DNA from: Caenorhabditis elegans
Lineage: Eukaryota; Nematoda; Chromadorea; Rhabditida; Rhabditidae
Direction of reading: 5' to 3'
NCBI RefSeq assembly: GCF_000002985.6
Contig: NC_003284.9
Coordinates: forward strand, 1,240,001-1,304,000
DNA: 64,000 nt
In this document: positions 49,720 to 60,708 of the stretch, piece by piece
Position numbering within the stretch: the first letter of the stretch is position 1
Layout of the letters: every line of letters begins with the position of its first letter
Position numbers and translations under genes: made by a program
Notes under the pieces: generated by a model
Database searches by the model: none
What the model saw: the letters and a program-made list of their open reading frames with translations, nothing else
Told to the model about the DNA's origin: nothing

Positions 49720-49905
49720 ATACTTCTGAGTACCTCAAGGTAGGCGATGGTCGTTTAGAAGGCAGGCGCAGGTCATTTTGTAGGCATACATAGGTCGATT
49801 TGAAAGCAGGCATAGGTCGCCGTAAAGACAAGTGTAGGTAATTTTGACTGCATTAATAGGCCGATTTCAGAGCACGCGTAGATCACCTTTAAGGCAGGCA
49901 CGATT
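49720..49905 (+). repeat. Irregular GGCAGGC(G/A)(C/T)AGGTC repeat
   Basis: About six units of roughly 28-30 bases pair an 'aaggcaggc-TAGGTC' word with a 'gatttt/cattttg' spacer. Confidence 0.65.
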
Positions 49906-52041
49906 TTCTGTACTTTCGTAAAAATTCTAACTATTCTACGCTTTTTTTAAAGATTCATTTCATTTTTGTATTAATGAACCCGGCATTAAAACCTTAAAAG
50001 AAATTTGATTTGAAAATTAATTTAAAAAAAAAAAAATTTTTCTTTAAAAAATTGAAAAAAAAACAAATTATCAACACCCAAACTACAAAACATGAGCATA
50101 ATTCTCATATTTTTTGCCTTCCCAAACTAAAAATAACAACATTGAAAAAACCTATTATACCCCTTATTTATCTGCTGTCAAAGATAAATATTCATATCTT
50201 CATATAGCTAGAGAAATTTATTTTTTCCCATTTTTTCCAACTGGTGACTTGAAGTCACTAATAGAATAGGACAACGTCAAAAAAAGGTAAAAACAAAAAT
50301 AGGAAAAAAAAAAAAGAAAAAAAAAGATTCCTAACCAGAAAACACTATTTCACTTAAAATGGGACTAGGGGCTTCTTCCGATTTTTGCAACTTTTTTTTG
50401 GTTTTTAGTCCAGTGAATGATCTTGGGTTTGAATTGTTTTTTTTTTCGAAAATTAAAAAACATTTTTTTAAGAGCTTTGTGGTTTTTTTTTTGCAAAAAA
50501 AAAACTTTAATAAAAAAAAAAGTTACTTTGTTTCTAAAAAATAGGTAACAAAAAAACGCCAATAAATGGGCGGAGCCTGTTCATGGTGTCTTATTCTGAA
50601 AACGTAAAATTTCCCAAACTTCTGTTCTGTGTTATTTTTTAAACTTTTTTTGAACTGAAAAATGCGAAAATTCAAAAATTTGATTTCGAAAGCTCCGTCC
50701 ATTTAATGGCTCAATTTGTAAATATAAAATTAACCTACATATATTGTTTTTAAATTTTTCAAAAAATTTGACTAAAAATGAAATTTCAAATTTTTTACCT
50801 AACAAGTTACCTAGTACACTTCCCCCCTCAAGGTATACCTAGAATTATTCAAATAAAATCTACTTTAAAAATTGAAAAAAAAAAATATATATTTATTTAA
50901 CATGATCTCTTACATAAATCGCTTTTTATTCCTCTGAAAGCCAATGTCTAGAGTATGTGGGATGCCTGGCAATTTTCTCAAAAGTGTTGCTAATTACATT
51001 TCAGAAATAACCAAGAAAACACAAAAAAAACTAAGATTTAAGGAAATTGTGACTAAAAATGAAATGTTCGTTTTATTTTTTAGATTGTTTCTGATTATGA
51101 GTTATTTTTGTGATGGTTATTTTTTTCCAAAATTTTCAAATCATCAAAATTTTCAAGTAGTGGCCAAGTTTTAATAGCCCTGTTTTTTTTTTTGAAATCC
51201 ATAAAATTAACCACACTTTTTGCTCAATTTACAGAATATTCTTTTTTAAAATTTTTTTTTGTTATACAAAAAACCAGCAAAAAGTGTTTTCCTTTTACAT
51301 TAGCAATGTTTCTTGAAAAATGTAAGTTATCAGAAATGTTCATTTCTTTTCGATGTGGCTTGCATGAAAGGTAGGATTATTTTTATGCCAACGTGCCTGC
51401 TTTCCTGCCTTGTGCCTACATTTCAATGTTTCTATGTATAAAACATCCTAGGATGAAACATAATTAGAGAACAAATTTTGCTCATTAATGATTTTTTAGT
51501 ATAATTTTCCTGTCATGAAGGCTATCAGAAATATAGATATTTCAAACATGACTAGAAAATAACTATTCAAAATACGTTTCATAAAAGGTATAACTATTTT
51601 TATGCCTACGTGCCTACCTACTTGTCTTGTACCTATATGTCGGCGTACAAAAAAAAATTCAAACTTAAAAGCTGACAACACAACTTGCTCTTTTTTACGA
51701 TATATGAAATTTCTCAATCGTTTTTTTTTCAATCTGGTTTTATGATATTATGGTTTCCATGTGAGGTCGGATTTATCTTGCCTACCTGCCTGCAAGCCTG
51801 CCTCGTGCCCACTTGTCGCCGTCTCTAATGTCCAAAGCTAAAATAAAATTTGACAACAAACTCTGGCTTACTTTCCAAATTAAACATTCATATTTATTGT
51901 TCATCTATTTTTACACACGACTGTTCCAGAATTATGTCACCCCAATTTCTGAACACTATGACTCAATCATCTATTTTCCCTTTCCCTCCTCCCAACCAAA
52001 AAAAAATAAAAAGAATTAGATTGATAGGTTTTTATCTTTTC

Positions 52042-52042
<1 letters not shown>

Positions 52043-52082
<40 letters not shown>
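52043..52082. repeat. (AT)n microsatellite
   Basis: Uninterrupted alternating AT of about 38 bases. Confidence 0.95.
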
Positions 52083-52084
<2 letters not shown>

Positions 52085-52980
52085 TCTCTTGCACACATTC
52101 AAATCCCCCTGCCGCCGTCCCAACAATTACAAAAGCCCAGCCAGTAATTGCTGTAACCTTTTGGAGATGACTCCCACGGATTTATGAGCATTTGCATATG
52201 GCATTACATACTTATTTGAACAATTTTCATTTTATTTCGCTTTTCTTTTACGGCCAAAAATCAGAGGATTAGGATTTGACCTCCAATTGTATAGTGGGGG
52301 TGGCATTGGTATTTGAGTCATGTAGTTTATCACAATAAAATAGGCTCCACCTATTTCCTGGCTCTTTGAGTATATGTTTGTTTTCTAATCTCTAGCTCAC
52401 CTCACTGGGTTCATTGAATTGAAAAAAAACCGCGATTTGATTTGAATTTGATTTTTTTAGTTTCTCAGAATTAAATTTTCTGTAAAACTAGATTTTTTTG
52501 AATTTCTTCGAATAGACCAATTTGGGATAGTTTTAAAAATTCAAAAAAAACTTTTTATTGTAGAAATAAATTTTTAAAATTTTTTAATTGATAAAAAATT
52601 AAAAAAACAAATTGGCAAATATCGAAAATTTGAAAAGCAATGTCGCAACAACGTTGAGGTGCATTTTTAAAGAAAAAGTCTCTATTGAAAATAACAATTT
52701 CTAAAACTTTTTCTCAGATTAACTTTCAAAATCAACAAATTCGATTGATTATAAACTATGTGACCATTGCACCCGAGAAGCCATTCAAATGTTAAGAACA
52801 TGCACTGATTAGTTCAGTTTGAAACGTTTTCATAATTTTGTTTTTTTTTTCAAATTTTAATCTCGAATTTAGTTTTTGAGCCAAAGTGGTTATGGCCAAA
52901 CATTTGTTTGAAAAATGTTTGAGATTATTCAATTTTTCAGTATTTTTTGTATTTTTTCAAAGTTTACTACATAATACTCT

Positions 52981-53349
52981 GCATTGACCAACATAAATTT
53001 TGCACTGACCAACACGAATTTTGCACTGACCAACACGAGTTTTGCACTGACCAACACGAATTTTGCACTGACCAACCCTTATTTTGCGCTGACCAACACG
53101 AATTTTGCACTGACCAACACAAATTTTGCACTGACCAACACAAATTTTGCACTGACCAACACAAATTTTGCACTGACCAACACAAATTTTGCACTGACCA
53201 ATACGAAATTTGCATTGACCAATACAAAATTTGCACTGACCAATACGAAATTTGCACTGACCAATACAAAATTTGCACTGACCAATACGAAATTTGCACT
53301 GAACAACACTTATTTTGCGCTGACCAACATTATTATTTCCACTGACCAG
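52981..53349 (+). repeat. 18-copy, 21-base-period TTTTGCACTGACCAACACGAA array
   Basis: Eighteen consecutive copies keep an exact 21-base period. Variants are grouped: copies near the left carry CAACACGAATT, the middle ones CAACACAAATT, and the right ones alternate CAATACGAAAT with CAATACAAAAT, a 42-base higher-order unit. Because 21 is a multiple of three and the unit lacks stops in most frames, long open frames appear on both strands. They are not genes. Confidence 0.95.
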
Positions 53350-55277
53350 TATCAAATTTTTTAAGTTTTGTTTTTGATTTTTGCTACACTTATATTTTTT
53401 TTCCAACCAAATAAAAGGTTTATTTTTTAGCTTTTAAAATTTTGGCTTACCTAACAAAATTAACACAACGCACCTTACTGACCAATGTTGACATTTTGCT
53501 GTGACCAAAATTCACGAATTTATCACTTAAAGGCGTTGTTTCTTTTCCTAGCTTTTACAAGCACTGCATGTTTAGATACATTAGTCATCCTTATAAAAAA
53601 GACCACGTCAATATTATTAGGCGCCCGGAATGCTTCCAACTGGGTCCGGGTCCAATGTTCAGCGGGGGGTAAAAATAATAATTAAATGATAAAACACATA
53701 ACTTAACTCATTTTTGTGGGTTTCCTTGCATTTTCTTGTTTTCTTCCATCTCCCGCGACGTTTTTTTTCTGTCCGGACCCCCTTTTTTCTTGAGTCATTT
53801 CGTTATCCTATTGGGGGCTCTAAACCACCATCTGGGTAAATCATTCCTTTTTTCTTTTTTTGTTTCGTCTTTTTTTTCGCAAATAAACTCCGCCCACTCC
53901 TTGCTTTGATTACATCCTCCCATGTCTCGGAATGGAAGAAGAAGGAAAAAAAATGGAATAGAATTGTTCTTGAGACATCGAATCGAATAAAGGTTACTTC
54001 TTTTTGGTGATTTAGCTGAGGTTCCTGGCTTTCTTGCTTGGTCTGTCAGTCTGCGACTTGGATTTAGCTTAGGCTAGGGTTTCAGCTCAGGAGCTAGCTC
54101 AAGAGCTGGCGCAGGTAGGAGCTTGGTGAGAAAATTATTTTTTGGCTAATTTATGTTCAGGCTTCGGCATACTTAGGTCCAAGGTTTTCCTTTTTTTGGG
54201 TCAAAGTTAGAGCCAAGTTTTGTTTAAGCTCCGGCTTCAGCTTTGATCTCGGGCTAGTCCGTTAGATCACGCTCAAGTTCTAGTTGAAACTTATAATGCT
54301 TATAGTGACTTTAGCTATATGGCTACAGTTTTGGCTAAGGCTCGCGTTGATACTGAAATTGGGCTTGGGCCACGATTAGGCTTGAGTGTACCAGGCGCCC
54401 AACTAGGCTCAGGTTTTGGCTCTGGATGGGGGTTGGGCTCATTTTCAAGCTAAGACCAACGCTCTGGGTTTGCTTTGAGTCAAACGGGGCTCAGGATAGA
54501 GATTGAAGCTTTGGCCCAGGTCAGTGATTGGCTTGAATATTTGACAGCCTACAAAAAGTCTTAGAAGTGAGCTCAGGATAGTGTGGAAGTTCATGTTCAA
54601 GATCCAATTCCAGTTTGGAGAATCAGCTCTATTGCAATTTTAAGCTCTGGCTGTAGCTTTGCAAAACTTCTTTTTACTATTTTTTTTATGTTTTTTGTCT
54701 GCCACCTCGTTTCCCGAAACTCCCAGATTCACCATCATTGCTTGCCGCCTCATCGTTCTTTCCCCTCATTTTTTTCCTCGCTGTCTGAACTCGGTCGACT
54801 TCAAAAGTTCACAATTGGATAAACCGGGTCCGCAATCAAATTTGGGGTGAGGCGGCTGTTTGCTAAAAATATGCCGACGACGACGAAAAAAAATGAGGCA
54901 ACCACCAGATTTTTGTGCCGCTCAAACGATGCACGTCGTCTTGTTTTCTCTGTTCGAAACTGGAAAAAGAGAAGATTTGAAAACTGAAGAAATAGTCGGA
55001 GATGGCTCACATCCTCCTTCTCTCCTCCCACGCCCCTTTACAAAAACCTTTTGCTGTTTAGTATGTTCCATGGGATGGAAACCTGTTGGTTTATCAGTTA
55101 AGCGTTCGCACTGACCAATTGTTTGTATTTATTGATATCACCGTGTTTAATTCTCAAATAAAACTGCCCTCCTCCTTTTTTTTTTAATCTTTTATTTTTC
55201 AAAACTCTTTTTCCTACTTATTATTCCCTTAATAAACCAATATGCATATCATTTTTCAGCAATTAGCCTACATCAAA
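53350..55277. other. Upstream region of the dopamine receptor gene
   Basis: No coding exon is supported. From about 54010 to 54560 a degenerate GGCTTAGG/GGCTCAGG vocabulary recurs, recalling decayed TTAGGC repeats. A GC-richer patch at 54720-55060 and a TTTTTCAG acceptor ending at 55259, 18 bases before the receptor ATG, are consistent with promoter or 5' UTR sequence and a trans-splice site. Confidence 0.5.
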
Positions 55278-58200
55278 ATGTTGGCTTACGGGTCTGATCC
55301 GAACGCCGAAGACCTCTATATCACAATGACACCGTCCGTCTCAACAGAAAACGACACCACAGTCTGGGCGACAGAGGAGCCGGCGGCAATTGTGTGGAGA
55401 CATCCCCTATTGGCAATTGCATTGTTTTCCATTTGTCTGCTCACAGTTGCTGGAAATTGTCTGGTTGTGATTGCAGTGTGTACTAAGAAGTATTTAAGGA
55501 ATCCCACTGGGTGAGTTTGGCACAGGAACTCTGAAATATCATATATTTATGCTCAATTTTAGCCTGTGTGCGCTTTTAAAAAATACAGTAACTTTCTCGC
55601 TGCGGAATTCGCAATGTCTTTTCAGAACATTTATTGGCGGAAAGGGTATCATTTATTGGAAATTTGCTGTGCCGAGACCTAATTTTAAAACAAAAATCAC
55701 AACATTTCGCATTTGGGTAACCCGTTTGTTAAATGAAAATGCATTAAAACTCCTTATTTACCCGAAATTCAGAACTTTATTTTAAATAATTTTGGTGTAG
55801 ATTATAATTTTCTTTACAATAAAATAATGGTCTCTATAGGTGTGTTTAAATTTTGAACTAACATCTTTAGTTAATAATTCTGTTTTACTCCCGAAAAAGT
55901 TGTACGGAAAAGAGATCCGGACAAAAATGTGATCTCGGTTCAGCAATCCAACAAGTAGAAAATAAACCAAAGTCTACTGGGAATTGGGCTGAAACTGATT
56001 CTAAATAACTCTGGAATTTGATTTGAATTTTTTTTGGTAAACTACTGAACCCTCTGAATCTGTACATATGTCAACTGAAAATTTAGTATTAGAAAAATGA
56101 GCTCTTAAATTTACTACACTTTTTACTCTTTTTAATATCAAACTTAAATTTCAGGTACCTAATTATCTCATTGGCAATAGCAGATCTCATAGTAGGCGTG
56201 ATAGTGATGCCTATGAATTCATTATTTGAAATTGCAAATCACACGTGGCTTTTTGGCCTGATGATGTGTGATGTGTTCCACGCGATGGACATTCTTGCGT
56301 CGACAGCTTCGATATGGAACCTATGCGTCATTAGTCTAGACAGGTATGTGAAAATTCCAAAATGTTAAAAAAATTTGATGAAGCTTTTTTGAAAACCAAA
56401 AACTCTGAACTTTGAACCTTTTTCTTGACTTTTTCTTCTCTTTTGTTCAAATCTAATTTCTTCCCCCCCCCCCTCTACTACTACTTTTTTTGTGAGTCAT
56501 TCAATTTCAAACTGTGCTTTCTTTGACCTTGCACAAACTTTCCGTACTTTTTTCAGATACATGGCCGGTCAGGACCCAATTGGCTATAGAGATAAAGTCT
56601 CGAAAAGGAGGATCTTAATGGCTATTCTGAGTGTATGGGTGTTGTCTGCAATTCTATCGTTTCCTGGAATTATTTGGTGGCGGACTAGTTCTCCGCATTT
56701 GTATGAAGATCAGGTATGACAATTGGCACTGGCCAAACGGGACTTGTCTAAAATTGGCACTGTCATAGACTATCATCTCACTAATTAGCGCCACAAAATT
56801 GACAATTAAGTTGATTAGATAGGGGGATGGTGGTTGGACAAAATTGGTCTGCACTAGAACGTGCCTTGCACTGACCAAACTTAGAAATCGCACTGACCAA
56901 ACTTAGAAATCGCACTGACCAAACTTAGAAATCGCACTGACCAAACTTAGAAATCGCACTGACGAAACTTATAAATCGCACTGACCAAACTTATAAGTCG
57001 CACTGACCAAAAATTCAGAGTTTGAACTGATAAAAATTCAGAGTTTGAACTGATTAAATGCACTTTTAAAATTAAAGAAAAAAACATTTTTCTTTTTTCT
57101 AGTCACAATGTCTATTCACGGACAGCAAAATGTATGTGAGCTTCTCTTCATTAGTTTCGTTCTACATCCCGCTCTTCCTCATTCTCTTCGCATATGGAAA
57201 GGTCTACATAATTGCGACGCGACATTCAAAAGGCATGCGGATGGGTATCAAAACAGTCAGCGTGAGTAAATAGGAAAATATTTCAGTTTTATAAGTCGTG
57301 TTTTGTTCAGATCAAAAAACGGAATGGAAAAAAATCCAACACGGAGACAGAGAGCATCTTGTCCAGTGAGAATGAGCCAACATTGCGGATTCATTTCGGG
57401 CGGGGGAAGCAGTCGAGTTCCAGCTTAAGAAATAGCAGGTTTCATGCCAGAGAGTCCACGAGGTTGCTTTTAAAGCAGGTATAAAAACTACTTTGATTTT
57501 TCAGTTTAAATGTTCAAAAATTCTAGCGAAATTAGAATTACCTAGTTAGCATCCACAATGTTTCAGTTGCAGGTATCCTGTAAATCATTAAACGATCGTG
57601 GCGAGCACAACAATAATAACACGGTGCGGCAGCCATTGCTCCGTGGCACAGAAGGTTGCCATTCCGACTCCATTAGTCGTTCCTCGCAACGTAACTTTCG
57701 TGGCAGGAATGTTACGATCGGGAGTAACTGCTCTTCGACTCTTCTGCAAGTTGATCAGGTAAACATAGCGTCTGACTTCTTACTGTTCCAGAATACTGTA
57801 ACAGGGTTAGTTTTCCTGCCAAAAACAAAAAAAAATCCATAAAACGTGTCAGAAACCATTCACTCAGTCCTCCTCTAATAATGTAAACATTCCATTAAAA
57901 ATCCCCCAAATTTTCCAGCCGGATCGTATGTCGCTCTCCTCCAACTCCCAAATGGTGATGACATCTCCCTTATCAACGCGTCGAAAATTGAATGTTCGAG
58001 AAAAATCGCGCCAAATGATGCGCTACGTCCACGAGCAACGTGCAGCTCGGACACTTTCCATTGTGGTCGGAGCATTTATTCTCTGCTGGACACCATTTTT
58101 CGTGTTCACTCCGCTCACCGCGTTCTGTGAAAGTGTAAGTGTAGGATTTGATGACCCGCTAGATGTCGGGCATGCAAATTTATGTTTTGGTAAAAAATTT

Positions 58201-58658
58201 GAACGGTATTCTAGTGAACGAGAGTTTTTAGTTTTTGAGGGGAAGGCGCCTGGTGAACTTTCCGGTTACTTGCAACTTTTTGAAAAATTTCTGAAAAATG
58301 CTTTTATCAGAAATTGACAAAGCCCCTACTATGATAAAACTCGACTCACCATTGCTCCAAAAACCAAAAAAAAGCCCACAAATAGCCGCGGCTAATTAAA
58401 TTTCCGTTTCAGTGTTTCTCCAACAAAGAGACCATCTTCACATTCGTCACATGGGCCGGTCACCTAAACTCAATGCTCAACCCGCTCATCTACTCGCGCT
58501 TCTCGCGAGATTTCAGACGGGCATTCAAGCAAATTCTCACGTGTCAACGCCAGCAAAAGGTGAAAACCGCATTTAAAACGCCACTGTCACTCGTGTTCAC
58601 TCAACTCATCTCGGTCACCCAAATGTGGGAGCAACCGCCGAATACTTCAATTGAATAG
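55278..58658 (+). CDS. dop-4: Dopamine receptor, aminergic G protein-coupled receptor
   Basis: Eight exons (55278-55510, 56155-56343, 56557-56713, 57103-57261, 57311-57478, 57573-57758, 57919-58134, 58413-58658) give 517 residues, which I recognise as C. elegans DOP-4. Aminergic landmarks are complete: Asn60, Asp88 (LAIAD), Cys116, the amine-binding Asp123 in TM3, DRY at 140-142, Trp167, Cys196, and Ser208/Ser209/Ser212 in TM5, the catechol-binding positions. TM6 has FILCWTPFF (417-425) with both aromatic positions filled, and TM7 has NPLIY (459-463). The third inner loop is about 165 residues, rich in Ser, Arg and Asn. Exon 6 has two acceptors six bases apart. The receptor signals dopamine through G proteins at the neuronal membrane. 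Position 7.43 is His453 rather than Trp or Tyr. Intron 3 carries a motif array. Confidence 0.93.
56868..57012 (+). repeat. CACTGACCAAACTTAGAAATCG tandem array in dop-4 intron 3
   Basis: Seven copies of a 22-base unit are nearly identical, with changes only at the right end (TTATAAATCG, then AAAATTCAG). It lies between exons 3 and 4. Confidence 0.9.
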
Positions 58659-60206
58659 TTTTTATTTTGTATTTTTTATTTTTGATTTTTTTTCAATTTG
58701 TAATATGAACAGTTTTTTGGAGTACAGCAGAAGCTCGCTCTGAAAAAAAATTTAAAAATTAGAAATTGGTATTTTGAATTCAGCGTGCCAAGATTATTTA
58801 AATTCGAGTTGCTTATAAACTTTATATTTTTTTGAAGTTTCTGAAATACAGTGCAGAAGGCTTATTTGTAGGTACAGAAGTGCCTGCCTGCCTTTTTCAG
58901 TAATTTTTATTTTGGAAAATCTTTTAAAATCTTCAAAATCTTCCAGAATGTTTACCTTGTTTCAAAGATCCTGAAAAACATTAAATATGTGCAAAAAAAC
59001 CACTTGTTCCAAAAGTTTTTCATGAATTTATTTAAAGGTGCCTAAGAATTATCATCGAAAAAAATACGCTCGCAAATTTTTCTCATAATTAACATTTGAT
59101 CTACCTTTGGAACTTGACTCCGCCGCTAAATTTGTTGCCGTTGTTATTTCGTTGTGGCTGTCTTAACGAAGAGAAAGGAAGAGCCTAGTGAACAAGGTAG
59201 ATCAAAAATAAATTATGAGAAAAATTTGAACTTTTTGAAAAAAGAAAAAAGCAAAATTTTATCGTATTTTTTCGATAATAGTTAACATTCTGAAAGCCTT
59301 TGAAAATTAAAAAAAAGTTTTCACAATCTTCAGCCGCTTTCATCTTCTGAACATAAAAAAAAAACCATAAAAAATCTGCAAAAAGTCATTCTTGGAGCAA
59401 TGTTACAGACTTTGAAAATGGTGAAAAACTGAGGAATTAGGTAAACGTTTAGGGTCGAACTTCTCATAGTTCAAAGACTTCGTGTACAGTTAATTTTTTT
59501 TCTTAACGTGCCGGATAGTTCTCACGGTAGCACAGAAACTAGATGGATTGGTTCATGATACTCAGTCTGGAAACCTATATTGGCTACTATCTCGAAAACC
59601 ATCACAAAATCGATTTTGCGATGCATATAAGAAATGACCGCAATGAAATTATCTATCTTTATTTGTGATGAATTTTCGATTTTGTACTTCCTGGCCAAGT
59701 TATGCACGTTTGTTCGGTGGAGCGCGTTTGCACCCATTTAGCAACTGAACCACCGTGTTCTATTAGGCAGGTGAGCCCGGAATACATACAGAGTTCTGAA
59801 GTCAGACCGCTAATTATAATTAACAAGAACAGGTGAAAATGCAAGTACATCCTATAAAGCATGAAAACTATAACAAAAGCTGAGAATTACTTCCTTAGTT
59901 TTTGACGATTTTTAGCGAATCTGACAAAATAATATTACAAAAAGGGCCCCCTTCCGATCCAGTGGTTCCAAGTGCCCCCCCCCCCTCCTCCCCAAAAAGG
60001 CCATGACGTGACATCTCTAAAAGTGCATATCTTGCGGTTGACTAAACAAAACCCAAGATAAGAAAATTAATTACGCTCTCATTCACAGAGACGTCCATTT
60101 AACTGCCTATGAATCATCTTTTCCAGGGCACCGAGATTTTCTTCATTAGCTGAGATTTCCTTTCGGTTCATTATATTGAATTTATTCATCTGATTTGAAT
60201 TTTCAG

Positions 60207-60275
60207 TCGGCGTCGTTTCGCCAAAAAATTAGCTAACGAGGTAAAGCAGCTGCTCTGGCCGCGTGCGATTTTCAG
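60207..60275 (+). CDS. Isolated candidate exon with strong splice sites
   Basis: A 69-base segment lies between GAATTTTCAG and CAG|GTAAGTTC, both matching worm consensus. One frame reads RRRFAKKLANEVKQLLWPRA then IFR, a basic amphipathic sequence (phase 2 in, phase 2 out). If dop-4 used a cryptic donor after CQRQQK in its last exon, this exon would be entered in another frame and add SASFRQKIS before a stop. No following exon was found. Its last bases, ATTTTCAG, are themselves a perfect acceptor directly followed by the donor. Confidence 0.35.
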
Positions 60276-60537
60276 GTAAGTTCTTTCAAATTTCAGAAAT
60301 TTTATCGGATTTTGTTCGCACAACTGGTTTTTGTAAAAAAGTTTTACATATCGATTTTCTTTGGTATCCTTTTGTTGTACATTGTCTACCAATCTGATAG
60401 TGAGTAGGTTGAATAAATTTAAAAATAAATTTTAAAGTAATACCTTCAAAAAATTCTTCAAAAAGTTTTATTTATAACTTTGCATATTATGTATGATTTA
60501 AATGAATTTTTTCCAATTAAAAAAGTTATATAATCTT

Positions 60538-60708
60538 AAACTTAGGCTTAGGCTTAGGCTAAGGCTCAGTCTAAAGCTCAGGCTTGGGCTTAAGCGTAGG
60601 TTTAGGCTTAGGCTAAAGCCTAGGTCTTGACTTAGGCTTATGCTTTGGCTAAGGCTTTGGCTTAGGCTTAGGCTTAAGCTTGGGCTTAGGCTCAGGCTTA
60701 GGCTAGGT
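60538..60708 (+). repeat. Interstitial TTAGGC (nematode telomere-type) array
   Basis: GGCTTA/GGCTAA/GGCTCA hexamers repeat for about 170 bases, with (TTAGGC) in perfect runs at 60542-60560 and 60661-60676. Interruptions show decay. A weaker version lies at 54010-54560 and at 35566-35636. Confidence 0.9.

Larger units (their letters stand above)
46778..52980. other. 6-kb region with no secure gene
   Basis: The best coding-like pieces are isolated: a possible exon at 48339-48447 and a weaker one at about 47190-47251 (LIIYELGLCVSSLSQKEAKK, after TTTTCAG). They cannot be chained. The rest is AT-rich DNA, a foldback element at 48730-49004, a GGCAGGC repeat at 49720-49905 and an (AT)n run at 52043-52082. 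Confidence 0.55.

Noticed and set aside
52981..53349. Possible CRISPR-like array
   Set aside because: The repeat plus spacer is only 21 bases, the 'spacers' are nearly identical, there are no cas genes, and the DNA is eukaryotic.
52947..53406. Open frames of 76-149 codons on both strands over the 53-kb array
   Set aside because: The 21-base repeat keeps every frame open if the unit has no stop. The translations are simple peptide repeats.
59690..59770. tRNA-like stretch (GGTGGTTCAGTTGCTAAATG on the minus strand)
   Set aside because: The A-box-like start is not followed by a foldable anticodon arm or a GGTTCGAATCC-type B box, and the ends do not pair over seven bases.
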